Shown here one piece after another: positions 1-8,507 of a DNA stretch of 64,000 nucleotides. Origin of the DNA: CAVTQZ01 sp963737015. GTDB lineage: Bacteria; Actinomycetota; Acidimicrobiia; Acidimicrobiales; UBA8190. Location: positions 248,001-312,000 of the forward strand of contig CAVTQZ010000002.1 in assembly GCA_963737015.1 (NCBI GenBank), written 5' to 3'. The notes beneath the pieces are model-generated. The model was not told where the DNA came from and did not search any database. It was given only the letters and a program-made list of their open reading frames with translations. The position numbers and the translations under genes were made by a program. The first letter of the stretch is position 1. Each line of letters starts with the position of its first letter.

Positions 1-2
1 GC

Positions 3-1514
3 GCTCTCTCGTCTCATGGCGCGACGGGCGTCGCGGTCATCGACGATCAGAACCGTCTCGACGCGACGAACATCGAAAGACACGTCTCACAACTGAGCGG
101 ATCGCTTCGCGCCTCGGGTGTGAAACATGGGCAAGTCGTCTCATGGCAGCTGCCGAACGGAGTTTGCGCGTGGTTGCTTTACCGCGCTTGCTGGCGGATA
201 GGGGCCGTGGCCGCGCCACTCCACCACCGCATGGGCCCAGCCGAAGTCGAAGGCGCGCTGGCTCAGGTGGAACCCGTTGTCGTCATCGCGAGAAGGGGAT
301 CTCCGGCCTCCGAGCAGCTGGGAGCCATCGTCCTCGACGGATCCGGGGATCCGGACTCTCTCACCGACCTCCTGCCGACGGCCCAAGCGGTCGCGCCGGG
401 ATCCGTCGCGTTGGGCGGCCCCGACCTCGCTGTCGCCCTGTTCACCTCGGGTTCCACCGGTATCCCGAAAGCGGTGCTGCACACCCACCGGGGGCTCTCC
501 TACAAGGCTTCGTTGATGGTCGAGGTTCACGGCCTGGGACCGGGCGACGCTGTGCTCATGCCCGCACCCCTGGCGCACGTATCCGGGCTCTTGAACGGCG
601 TGCTGCTCCCGTGCGCTGCGCGCATACCCGCCATCCTCATGTCCTCCTGGGATCCCGAACGCGCGATCAGGATCATAGAAACAGAGCATGTCTCTTTCAT
701 GGGTGCACCACCGGTCTTCTTCTCGCAGATGGTAGGTGCAGCCGGATTCTCGACCGAGAGGGTGCGGAGCATGAAGCTCATCTCGACCGGGGGCGCATCG
801 GTGAGCCCGGCCTTCGTCGACTCGACAGCGCAATCCTTCGGGTGCCGGGTGAAACGCACATACGGCTCGACCGAGGCTCCAACGGTTACGACCTCCCGGA
901 GCAGCAACGACCCGGAGAAGGCGCGCGCCACTGACGGCCGTCCGCTCGGCATGGTCGAGATCGAGGTTCACGATCCCGAAAGCGGAAAGGCGCTCGGTGT
1001 CGGAGAAGTCGGAGAGCTCTGGATCCGGGGGCCCGAGCTGTTCGAGGGTTACGCCCACGGGGCGGCCACGGAGCGAGTGATCGCATCGGGCGGCTGGTAT
1101 CGCAGCGGTGACCTCGGCACTCTCGACGACGAAGAATGGTTACGTGTGGTGGGCCGCTTGTCTGACATCGTCATTCGCGCAGGAGAGAACATCTCATCGT
1201 CCGAGGTCGAAGCAGTGCTCGAGGCGCATCCCGACATCCGGCACGCAGTAGCAGTCGGAGTGCCGGACACCGAGCTGGGCGAACGCCTGGCTGCTTTCGT
1301 CGTGAGCGCACGGGACTTCGATCTCGACGCTTGCCGGCAGTGGTTCGCCGTCCGGGGGGTGACCCGCTTCAAGACACCCGAGATCGTCATCCAGCTACCC
1401 GAGCTGCCTCTGCTCGCAGCGGGAAAAGCGGACCGCGCCGCCCTCAAGAAGATGGCAGCACAAGTCGCGCAAAGACCGGCAACCCAGCCGGAGCGACGCG
1501 ACATGGCCCCATGA
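3..1514 (+). CDS. Acyl-CoA synthetase (AMP-dependent ligase), 5' end missing
   Basis: Adenylate-forming ligase that would activate a carboxylic acid to its acyl-CoA through an acyl-AMP. The frame is open from the first bases of the window, with good family sequence before the first possible internal start (GTG at 120), so the N-terminus lies outside. Visible motifs are the P-loop TSGSTGIPKA near nt 445-475, YGSTEA near 860, YRSGDLG near 1095, the hinge GRLSDIVIRAGENIS near 1150 and a C-terminal PLLAAGKADR whose Lys is the usual catalytic lysine. About 503 residues are present, close to full family length. It converges on the antiporter gene. Substrate is unknown. Confidence 0.9.
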   Translation, partial: ALSSHGATGVAVIDDQNRLDATNIERHVSQLSGSLRASGVKHGQVVSWQLPNGVCAWLLYRACWRIGAVAAPLHHRMGPAEVEGALAQVEPVVVIARRGSPASEQLGAIVLDGSGDPDSLTDLLPTAQAVAPGSVALGGPDLAVALFTSGSTGIPKAVLHTHRGLSYKASLMVEVHGLGPGDAVLMPAPLAHVSGLLNGVLLPCAARIPAILMSSWDPERAIRIIETEHVSFMGAPPVFFSQMVGAAGFSTERVRSMKLISTGGASVSPAFVDSTAQSFGCRVKRTYGSTEAPTVTTSRSSNDPEKARATDGRPLGMVEIEVHDPESGKALGVGEVGELWIRGPELFEGYAHGAATERVIASGGWYRSGDLGTLDDEEWLRVVGRLSDIVIRAGENISSSEVEAVLEAHPDIRHAVAVGVPDTELGERLAAFVVSARDFDLDACRQWFAVRGVTRFKTPEIVIQLPELPLLAAGKADRAALKKMAAQVAQRPATQPERRDMAP

Positions 1515-1544
1515 GCCCATGAAGTAGGGCCGCAGCTTCCGGCG

Positions 1545-3719
1545 CTAACCGATGCTCCGGTCTGCGTGCTCGTGAACGGCGACAGTCGAGACCTCCGGGA
1601 GCGCGACCACCACGATCTCCGCTCCCGTTACGTGTTCGAGCAGGTGCTCGACCGTGTGGCCCAAAAATGGTCGGCCTCCGACACGGCGGACGCTCGCGCC
1701 CAGGACGACGAGATCGGCGTCCAACTCTTCCACCAACGCCTCGACTTCCTCGGCCGAAGATCGACCCACGCGCATGTCCGCACGCGCCGAGTCGACGTCA
1801 TGTCGTGAAGCTGTGTCTGCGGCTTCCCCGAGGACCGCGTCGCCAGCTCTCTGCGCGCTTTGAAGGGCCGGCTCTGCGGCAGCAGACGGACGCGTCAGCA
1901 CGTGTACGAGCCTCACCTCCGCGCCGGTGCATCGGCTGATGTTGTGCGCCACCTCCTGGCCGGCACGTGAGGTCGAGGTGCCGGTCACGGGCACGACGAT
2001 CTTGCGGAAGCGCCGAGGGACCAATTCAGGCACCTTTCGCCTTCGTGACCCCCGCACCAGGAGGACGGGAATGGGACTCCGATTCAGAAGCTCGCAGACC
2101 AGGGAGGGAAGGATCTGACCATCCTCGGCGGCGTCCACACCGACCGCCACGATGCCGTAACCGAGGTTCGCTTCGGCGAGGATCTCCTCGTGGACCTCCG
2201 TCTCCGCGAACCTCGTCAACCAGCGCATCGGACGACCGTCCAATTCTTGCTCCAGCGCATTCCTGCGGGACGAGAAGCGGTCGGATCCGGGGACGTCGAG
2301 CGCCAGCGCTGTCACCTCGCAACCACCCGGCCATGCACGATCAAGGACTTCCGCCGCGGAGACGAAGTCGATGCCTTCGGCTATTGGCAGCAGCAGACGC
2401 TGTCCACGTACGACGACGTTCTGCTCCATCTCTTCCTCGCGCTCGAGCCGCTCGCGCTCCGTCGCCGTCCCCGGCCAAGACCGGACGCAGGAACCGAGGA
2501 GTGGAGGAACGAGAATCGAGGTCACGACCGACATGAGGATCACGACGCTGTAGGCCGATTCGCTCAATATGCCGAGGCCGAGGCCCACCGAGCCGATGAT
2601 CACCTGCATCGCTCCGCGACCGTTCAGCGCCACTCCGAGCGCTGTTGCCTCGCGTACAGGCATTCTCCCGATGAGCGACCCGGCGAAAGCGCCGGAGAAC
2701 TTGGCGGCGGCCGCCACCGAAACGACCACGAAGAAGAAAACGAGGACTGACGCGCTCTTGAAGGCAGTGACGTCAACCTGGAGCGCGGCGTACGAAAAGT
2801 ACAGCGGTGCGAACACGGCGGTGGTCCACGACTCGAGATGAGCCAGCGCCTGGGACTGCTGGAACCTCGACCGACCCAGCACGATGCCCGCGATGAAAGC
2901 CCCGAGTGCAGCATCGATCTGAAGTGCTTGAGAGGCCGCAGCCAAGAACAGCGCGGCGACCACACAGACCGTCAACGATCCGGCCACGTTCGGACCTCTA
3001 GCCCGGACCACGCGGAGGACCGAGTCGACCAACCTCTGGCCCGCGATTGCAAGGCCTGCCCCGATCACGACGATGCCACCGAGGGCGAGAGCAAGGCGCG
3101 TGGAGGCGGCTCCGGTACCCGTAAGCGCCGCTCCGAGCGCGATCAGAAGAAACCCGTACACGTCGTTGATACCGGCCACTCCTAACGCGATCTGCCCGAC
3201 GTTCCGGCGGGTCAGACCGAGCTCGTCGACGATCCGTGCGACGACGGGAAGAGAGGAGACGCTCACGGCGCCCGCAATCAAGAGCGCGAAAGGGACCCGC
3301 GAGTGGGAGTGGCCGAGGAGCACACCTGGCGCGGCGAGGCCCACGGCGATACCTGCGCCGAAGGGCACCACGATGCTCGCCACTGCAACAGACGACGTCT
3401 GGCGGCCCAGGGACGACATCAGCCCGATGTCGGTCTGGGCCCCGAGCACAACCAACAGCATGAGAAGACTGAACTGCGCAAGAGTCGAAAGGAGCGTGCC
3501 GGAGATCGAGGCGTGGGGCAGGAACCATGCGAATCCCCCATGCCAGAGAACCCCGAAAACCGAGGGACCGAGCAAGAGGCCCGCGGCGAGGGCCCCGATG
3601 ACAGGTGGCTGTCCTATTCGTTGAGCGAGAGCGCCGAGCAACCTCGCGACCAGTAACAGCGCCGCGACCTCGGTCCAGAGAACAACCGCGGTGTGACCTG
3701 TCAGTACTGCGACAGCCAC
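1545..3719 (-). CDS. Cation:proton antiporter (CPA2/Kef type) with two C-terminal universal-stress domains
   Basis: A 724-residue inner-membrane monovalent cation/H+ exchanger. Roughly residues 1-415 form about a dozen hydrophobic segments, opening with the typical AQRIGQPPVIGALAAGLLLGP. The remainder is soluble and looks like two UspA-type domains: one near 440-580 and one near 590-715 that keeps the nucleotide-binding pattern LGASVRRVGG...LGHTVEHLLEH. Antiporter-Usp fusions are known in actinobacteria and are thought to let a nucleotide or stress state tune transport. The GTG start at 3719 is favoured by GGAGG six bases upstream. It stands alone between two convergent/parallel neighbours and has no evident link to the acyl-CoA genes. 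Confidence 0.88.
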   Translation of the reverse strand: MAVAVLTGHTAVVLWTEVAALLLVARLLGALAQRIGQPPVIGALAAGLLLGPSVFGVLWHGGFAWFLPHASISGTLLSTLAQFSLLMLLVVLGAQTDIGLMSSLGRQTSSVAVASIVVPFGAGIAVGLAAPGVLLGHSHSRVPFALLIAGAVSVSSLPVVARIVDELGLTRRNVGQIALGVAGINDVYGFLLIALGAALTGTGAASTRLALALGGIVVIGAGLAIAGQRLVDSVLRVVRARGPNVAGSLTVCVVAALFLAAASQALQIDAALGAFIAGIVLGRSRFQQSQALAHLESWTTAVFAPLYFSYAALQVDVTAFKSASVLVFFFVVVSVAAAAKFSGAFAGSLIGRMPVREATALGVALNGRGAMQVIIGSVGLGLGILSESAYSVVILMSVVTSILVPPLLGSCVRSWPGTATERERLEREEEMEQNVVVRGQRLLLPIAEGIDFVSAAEVLDRAWPGGCEVTALALDVPGSDRFSSRRNALEQELDGRPMRWLTRFAETEVHEEILAEANLGYGIVAVGVDAAEDGQILPSLVCELLNRSPIPVLLVRGSRRRKVPELVPRRFRKIVVPVTGTSTSRAGQEVAHNISRCTGAEVRLVHVLTRPSAAAEPALQSAQRAGDAVLGEAADTASRHDVDSARADMRVGRSSAEEVEALVEELDADLVVLGASVRRVGGRPFLGHTVEHLLEHVTGAEIVVVALPEVSTVAVHEHADRSIG

Positions 3720-3810
3720 TCGAGACCTCCGGGGGCGTGGTCGGACAAGGGGCAGAGAGGCGTGGGCTCTTATGTACCCACTTGTCTCTCGGACGACGCC
3801 TGCAGAAGGG

Positions 3811-3849
3811 CTACGTAAGGCGCCTACGCAAGGCGCCTACGCAAGGCGC
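3811..3849. repeat. 13-bp tandem repeat x3 abutting a stop codon
   Basis: Three head-to-tail copies of CTACGCAAGGCGC (first copy has GTAAGG) at 3811-3823, 3824-3836 and 3837-3849. The third copy ends exactly where the TAG stop of the minus-strand acyl-CoA dehydrogenase begins, and that stop (CTA on the plus strand) is itself the start of a fourth partial copy. Each unit contains GGCGC/GCGCC-like self-complementarity. Confidence 0.85.
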
Positions 3850-5019
3850 CTACAGGATCGGGAGCCCTGCCTCAGCTTTGGGGCGCAGGAGAAGCGCGAG
3901 GCGCTCCTTGTGGAACGTCGAATCCCCGAAGCTGACCTGGTCGAGCTGCGCGCGCTTCAAGAAGAGGTGCATGTCGTGCTCCCACGTGAAGCCGATACCG
4001 CCGTGCACCTGAAGGGCGGACGACATGAGTCGCGACGACGCATCCGAACACCAGATCTTCGCCGCGGACGCCGCGATCGGCGCGTCCGGGTCCTTGGCCC
4101 CGACCGCCCAACCTGCGTAGTAGACGGACGAGCGCATTCCTTCGAGGTCGACCAGCATGTCTGCACACCGGTGCTTGATCGCCTGAAAGCTTCCTATCGG
4201 TCGTCCGAACTGGACCCTGTCCTTCGCGTACTGAACGGTCATGTCGAGTACGTGGCCCGCGGCACCGAGCATCTCCGCGCAAATGGCCGTAGCGGCGCGG
4301 TCCAACAACCTCTCTGCTGCGTCCTTTCCGCCGAGCCGGATGGCGGGAGCGTCCGCAAGCTCGAGCCGTGAAACGCTGCGTGTGAGGTCCATCGCGGGCT
4401 CGGGAGCTCCCCGCGCCCTGCCGTCGGTGGCAATGGCAAAAAGTGCCGGGCCCTCGGTGCCGTCGGCGAAGACCACGACGAGATCGGCCGTGGGCAGGTA
4501 CACGACCGGTCCCGTGCGCCCTGAAAGCGTCCACGCGTTCGACTCTTCTGCGTTCGCCGCGCTGGCTGTCCTGGCGCTCAACGCGTCGAGCCGCCCCGGC
4601 GAGGACCACGCCAAAGCGCCGACGGCTTCACCTTCGGCAAGTCGCCGGGCCCAGTCGGCCACCGACACGTCTCCGATGAGGTCGTCTTTCGAAACCGCAC
4701 CGGATTCCGCACCGAGTGAAAGGGCCGCCTGCGCCAGCACCGTCCCGAGAAACGGAACGGGCGCGAGCCTTTGCCCAAGCTGCTCAGCCAGGACGACTAC
4801 TTCGATCATGCCGAGACCGAGCCCGCCTTCGGACTCGGGGCGTTCCACAGCTAGCCATCCCTGCTCTGCCATCGCCGCCCACAGCTCGTGGTCGAGTCGG
4901 TCTTCCTGCTCGGTCACCTTCCGGACCCTCGGAAGGGGTGCGCGACCCTCCAACAAGGACGAAGCGGCTTCGCGCAGGGCGAGTTGCTCGTCGGACAGCT
5001 CAAAGTCCACGCGGCGCAT
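3850..5019 (-). CDS. Acyl-CoA dehydrogenase (FadE-type, WEHD subclass)
   Basis: A 389-residue flavoprotein of the acyl-CoA dehydrogenase family, expected to take part in alpha,beta-dehydrogenation of an acyl-CoA in the cytosol. The start MRRVDFELSDEQLALREAA is the family N-terminus; the long open frame upstream of it is antisense to the neighbouring gene and was not used. The C-terminus has VHGGIGFTWEHDMHLFLKRA, the pattern of the subunit that in actinobacterial sterol pathways pairs with a second dehydrogenase as an alpha2beta2 enzyme. The partner is probably the divergent gene that starts 24 bp away. No canonical catalytic Glu is obvious at its usual C-terminal place. Confidence 0.9.
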   Translation of the reverse strand: MRRVDFELSDEQLALREAASSLLEGRAPLPRVRKVTEQEDRLDHELWAAMAEQGWLAVERPESEGGLGLGMIEVVVLAEQLGQRLAPVPFLGTVLAQAALSLGAESGAVSKDDLIGDVSVADWARRLAEGEAVGALAWSSPGRLDALSARTASAANAEESNAWTLSGRTGPVVYLPTADLVVVFADGTEGPALFAIATDGRARGAPEPAMDLTRSVSRLELADAPAIRLGGKDAAERLLDRAATAICAEMLGAAGHVLDMTVQYAKDRVQFGRPIGSFQAIKHRCADMLVDLEGMRSSVYYAGWAVGAKDPDAPIAASAAKIWCSDASSRLMSSALQVHGGIGFTWEHDMHLFLKRAQLDQVSFGDSTFHKERLALLLRPKAEAGLPIL

Positions 5020-5043
5020 TGTGCCATGCTCTTGAAGCCGCCC

Positions 5044-6240
5044 ATGGACCTCTCGACTACCTCTGAGCAGGAGCAACTTCGCGACGAGCTCCGCCAATGG
5101 CTCAAGTCGCACCTTCCTTGGGACTACGGATCGGGACTGCCCCCGAGGTTCGAGGACCTGAACGAAGAAGTCGCCTTCGGCCGCAAGTGGCAGGCGGACC
5201 TGGCTTCGTCGGGCTGGGTGGGAGTGACCTGGCCCAAGGAGTACGGCGGCCGCGAGCTCGGGCCGCAGGAGAACTTCGTCGTCCAGGAGGAGCTGGCGAG
5301 GGCCCGAGCCCCTGAGCTCGTAGGCAGGATCGGTGTGAATCTCGCGGGGCCGACCCTTCTCGCCCACGGCTCCGATCCGCAAAAGGCGAGATGGCTGCCC
5401 TCGATCCTCTCGGCCAAGGAACTGTGGTGCCAGCTCTTCAGCGAGCCCGACGCCGGAAGCGACCTCGCTGGGCTGCGGACGTCGGCGCGAAAGGTCCAGG
5501 GCGGCTGGATCATCGACGGCGAGAAGGTGTGGACCTCCTATGCACAGTTCGCCGACTGGGGCATCTGCCTCGCCCGTAGTGACCGGGATGCCTCGAAACA
5601 CAAGGGGTTGTCGTTCTTCGTGCTCGACATGCAGGCCGGCGGCGTCGATGTCCGGCCGCTCCTGCAGATGACGGGCGAAGCGGAATTCAACTCGGTGTCC
5701 CTCCAGGAGGTCTTCGTCCCGGACGATCAGTTGATCGGCGCCCCGGGCGAAGGGTGGCAGGTCGCGGGATCGACCCTCGCCCATGAAAGAGGGGTGAATC
5801 CGCGTCAGCTGGTGATCCACATCCAGCACCTCGAAGAGCTGCTGCGGATGGCCGCAACCGTGGGCGCGTTCGGGGACACGCGCTTGAGGCGCCGACTGGC
5901 TGAAGCCTACGTCGAGGTTCGCCTGTTCCAGATACAGAACTGGCGCTCGCTGTCGAAGCTCGCACGCGGCGAGCAACCGGGTCCCGAGGGAAGTGTCTCG
6001 AAGCTCTACTGGAGTGAGATGAGCCAACGTCTGCACTCGTTGGCTATGGACGTCCTCGGGCCTGCCGCACCACTGTGGCGCGGCGCCACGGACAACCCCG
6101 GTGACGGGTCTTGGCAGCGGTCATGGCTCTATTACAAGGCTGCTTCGATATTCGCGGGCACGAACGAGATCCAGCGCAACGTGGTCGCAGAACGCGTACT
6201 CGGCTTGCCGCGCGAACCTTTGACCTCGGCGCACGCATGA
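5044..6240 (+). CDS. Acyl-CoA dehydrogenase
   Basis: A 398-residue acyl-CoA dehydrogenase starting MDLSTTSEQEQLRDELRQWL; ATG 5026 would add six residues and is possible. The FAD/substrate motif CQLFSEPDAGSDLAGLRT lies mid-protein and the C-terminal FAGTNEIQRNVVAERVLGLPR is the standard ending. It is divergent from the acyl-CoA dehydrogenase at 3850-5019 with almost no intergenic space, which supports a shared promoter and a heteromeric enzyme. Downstream on the same strand follow a crotonase, a CoA-transferase, an alcohol dehydrogenase and a TetR regulator, most likely one operon. No Shine-Dalgarno is evident, so a leaderless or very short-leader transcript is likely. Confidence 0.9.
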   Translation: MDLSTTSEQEQLRDELRQWLKSHLPWDYGSGLPPRFEDLNEEVAFGRKWQADLASSGWVGVTWPKEYGGRELGPQENFVVQEELARARAPELVGRIGVNLAGPTLLAHGSDPQKARWLPSILSAKELWCQLFSEPDAGSDLAGLRTSARKVQGGWIIDGEKVWTSYAQFADWGICLARSDRDASKHKGLSFFVLDMQAGGVDVRPLLQMTGEAEFNSVSLQEVFVPDDQLIGAPGEGWQVAGSTLAHERGVNPRQLVIHIQHLEELLRMAATVGAFGDTRLRRRLAEAYVEVRLFQIQNWRSLSKLARGEQPGPEGSVSKLYWSEMSQRLHSLAMDVLGPAAPLWRGATDNPGDGSWQRSWLYYKAASIFAGTNEIQRNVVAERVLGLPREPLTSAHA

Positions 6241-6276
6241 GGCGCGCCCCTTTGACTCATGAAGGAGAGGCCGAGG

Positions 6277-7143
6277 ATGCCGGCTGACTCACCGACGGTG
6301 ATCTACGAGGTCCGAGGACGGGTCGCGACCATCACGATGAACCGGCCGGAGGTGGCCAACGCCCAGAGCAGCGAGCTGATAGACGCTATAGACGAAGCCT
6401 TCGACAGAGCCGAAGTCGACGACACGGTGCGCGTCGTGGTGCTGGCGGGAGCTGGCAAGCACTTCAGTTCGGGGCACGACCTGAAGGAGCTCGTAGGTCC
6501 GAGACAACAGGACAACGAGATCGTGGACCACTGGCGAAAGATGCGCGAGACGCCTGAAGGCAAGTTCCGTCACGAGCAGGTCATGTACGTCGAGAGGTGC
6601 AAGAGGATCTACAACTTCCGCAAGCCGACGATCGCGGCTGTTCAGGGCAAGTGCATCGCAGGGGGCCTGATGCTCGCGTGCATGTGCGACATCATCGTCG
6701 CGGCCGACGATGCATCCTTCTCCAATCCCGTCCTGCGCATGACGGGAGCCGCCGTCGAACTGCTTGTCGAGCCCTGGGAGCTCGGTGTCCGTAAGGCGAA
6801 GGAGTTCCTTCTCGCGGCGGAGGAACTCGACGCACCAGAGGCTTGGCGACTCGGACTGGCGAACCGTGTCGTGCCGCGCAGCGAGCTGTCCGAACGCGTG
6901 ATGGAGCTTGCCGACCGCATCGCTCAAGTTCCCCCCGTCACCGCCGAGGTGGTGAAGGGATCTCTCAATCACGTCTCGGAGTTGATGGGCAAGGACGCGT
7001 CGTGGCGCTACCACTTCATGGCTCACCATTGGATGCACAACACCGATACGGCGTTGAGCGCACTGGCGGAGCGTGAGCAGATGGGATCCATGAAGGAGGT
7101 CTTCGCGGCGCGCGACCGTGGGGACTCCAGGGAAAAGTCCTGA
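6277..7143 (+). CDS. Enoyl-CoA hydratase/isomerase (crotonase) family protein, atypical active site
   Basis: A 288-residue crotonase-fold protein. ATG 6277 is chosen over the in-frame ATG 6259 because AAGGAG at 6262-6267 sits nine bases before it. The fold is clear (VRGRVATITMNRPEVANA near the N-terminus; oxyanion-hole loops AGAGKHFSSGHDL and GKCIAGGLMLACMCD). Classical hydratases carry a Glu after the GG of the second loop and another in a PE(I/L) segment about 20 residues later; here they are Met (GGLML) and Val (NPVLRMTG). So acyl-CoA binding is likely but simple hydration is not assured. It overlaps the CoA-transferase gene by 26 bp. Confidence 0.88.
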   Translation: MPADSPTVIYEVRGRVATITMNRPEVANAQSSELIDAIDEAFDRAEVDDTVRVVVLAGAGKHFSSGHDLKELVGPRQQDNEIVDHWRKMRETPEGKFRHEQVMYVERCKRIYNFRKPTIAAVQGKCIAGGLMLACMCDIIVAADDASFSNPVLRMTGAAVELLVEPWELGVRKAKEFLLAAEELDAPEAWRLGLANRVVPRSELSERVMELADRIAQVPPVTAEVVKGSLNHVSELMGKDASWRYHFMAHHWMHNTDTALSALAEREQMGSMKEVFAARDRGDSREKS

Positions 7144-8350
7144 CGCTCGGCCCGTGGCGGGACCACTCGAGGGCTTAAGGGTCATAGACCTCGGCACCCG
7201 TATCGGGGCGCCCTTCTGTGCGGGGCTCCTCGGTGAGTGGGGGGCGGAGGTGATAAAGATCGAAGAGCCCCGTAGCGGGGACTTCATGCGCGGCATCGGG
7301 CCGTTCTGCGAGGACGGCTACTCCCTGTTCTGGTCGGTCGAGGGACGCGGCCGAAAGAGCGCAACGTGCGACTTGCGTGTCCCCGAGGGCCAGGAACTTT
7401 TACGGCGCCTTGCGTCGGTCTCCGACGTGATCTGCGAGAACTTCCGTCCCGGCACCCTCGAGAACTGGAACCTCGGTCCCGGCGATCTCGACCAATCACT
7501 CGTCTTCGTCCGCATCAGCGCCTTCGGTCAGGACGGCCCCTACTCCCGGCGGCCGGGGCTCGATCGTCTCGGTGTCGCCTATGGAGGTCTCTTGCACCTC
7601 ACCGGTGAGCCCGGTCGCCCACCGGTTCGACCCGGCGTGACGGTGGCGGACTATCTGACAGGGGTGTTCGCAGCGGAGGCCGCACTTGCGGCTCTTTACC
7701 GCCGCGACACGCGACGAGACGAGGAAAAGCGCGGCGCGGTCATCGATGCCTCCCTTTACGGGTCGATCTTGCGCATCTTGGAGTGGACCATCGCCGGATA
7801 CGACAAGCTCGGAATCGTCCGCGAGCGGGAAGGAAACCGCTTGTCGAACTCGGCCCCCCTCGACAACTACCCCACCTCCGACGGGCGGTTCGTATGCATA
7901 GTGGCGGGATCCGACGCCAACTTCGCCCGGTTGTGCCAGGCCATGCAACGCATCGACCTCTTGGAGGACCCGCTCTACGCGACGCTCGCAGACCGCGCCC
8001 GCAACGCCGATGCGATCAACGGCATCGTCTCCGAATGGGCGGGGGCCCGCACCGCCGATGAGGTGACCAGCGCGTGCGTGGATGCGGACGTACCGGTGGC
8101 GACGGCATACAGTGCGCTCGAGATCGCGACCGACGCGCACATGTCCTGGAGACAGGATCTCGTACGGGTGGCGGACCCTGTGGCGGGGGACGTCCTCCAG
8201 CAGGCGCCGCACCCGCGCCTTGTCGGAGAGGAGCGGCCTCAGCCACGAGGGGCGCCTGAGTTGGGAGAGCACAACCACGAGGTCTGGTGCGGGACCGTCG
8301 GGATCACCGATGAGGACCTCGAGGATCTGAAGGCTCGCGGTGTGGTCTGA
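7118..8350 (+). CDS. CaiB/BaiF family CoA-transferase
   Basis: Family III CoA-transferase of 410 residues, moving CoA between acyl-CoA and a free acid through an Asp-linked mixed anhydride. The family N-terminus GLRVIDLGTRIGAPFCAGLLGEWGAEV is followed by the Asp of RRPGLDRLGVAYGG (Asp149), which matches the catalytic aspartate. The GTG start lies inside the end of the crotonase gene, which implies coupled translation. In this setting it may load CoA on the pathway substrate, or act as a racemase like alpha-methylacyl-CoA racemase, which shares the fold. The exact donor and acceptor are not visible from sequence. Confidence 0.88.
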   Translation: MGTPGKSPDARPVAGPLEGLRVIDLGTRIGAPFCAGLLGEWGAEVIKIEEPRSGDFMRGIGPFCEDGYSLFWSVEGRGRKSATCDLRVPEGQELLRRLASVSDVICENFRPGTLENWNLGPGDLDQSLVFVRISAFGQDGPYSRRPGLDRLGVAYGGLLHLTGEPGRPPVRPGVTVADYLTGVFAAEAALAALYRRDTRRDEEKRGAVIDASLYGSILRILEWTIAGYDKLGIVREREGNRLSNSAPLDNYPTSDGRFVCIVAGSDANFARLCQAMQRIDLLEDPLYATLADRARNADAINGIVSEWAGARTADEVTSACVDADVPVATAYSALEIATDAHMSWRQDLVRVADPVAGDVLQQAPHPRLVGEERPQPRGAPELGEHNHEVWCGTVGITDEDLEDLKARGVV

Positions 8351-8393
8351 TTCGGGAGGTTCCGGACATTCGGGAGGTTCCGGACATTCGGGA
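8351..8393. repeat. 18-bp tandem repeat (2.4 copies) in an intergenic gap
   Basis: Immediately after the CoA-transferase stop lie two exact copies of TTCGGGAGGTTCCGGACA (8351-8368, 8369-8386) and a partial third (TTCGGGA). A looser purine-rich series (AGATTTGG, AGATTGG, AGATCCGG, GGATCGG) continues to about 8430. The gap to the next gene is 157 bp, and no other feature was recognised in it. Confidence 0.85.
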
Positions 8394-8507
8394 AGATTTG
8401 GAAGATTGGAAAAGATCCGGAGGATCGGGGGAGAGGAGCACGGACATGCGCGAGCGTGACGACGGGACGACCCGCAACGGGAACCCGGCCCTGATGAATG
8501 CCGCGCC

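Noticed and set aside
141..1058. 305-codon open frame on the minus strand
   Set aside because: Antisense to the acyl-CoA ligase; composition is Arg/Gly/Pro-rich with no family signal.
3698..3715. CTGTC-N8-GACAG inverted repeat near the antiporter start
   Set aside because: It is within coding sequence after the start and has no related copies in the window.
3811..3849. CRISPR-like array
   Set aside because: Units are contiguous with no spacers; the same applies to the repeats at 8351, 18079 and 38075.
5020..6036. N-terminal extension of the minus-strand acyl-CoA dehydrogenase frame
   Set aside because: It is antisense to the plus-strand dehydrogenase; the family N-terminus starts at 5019.
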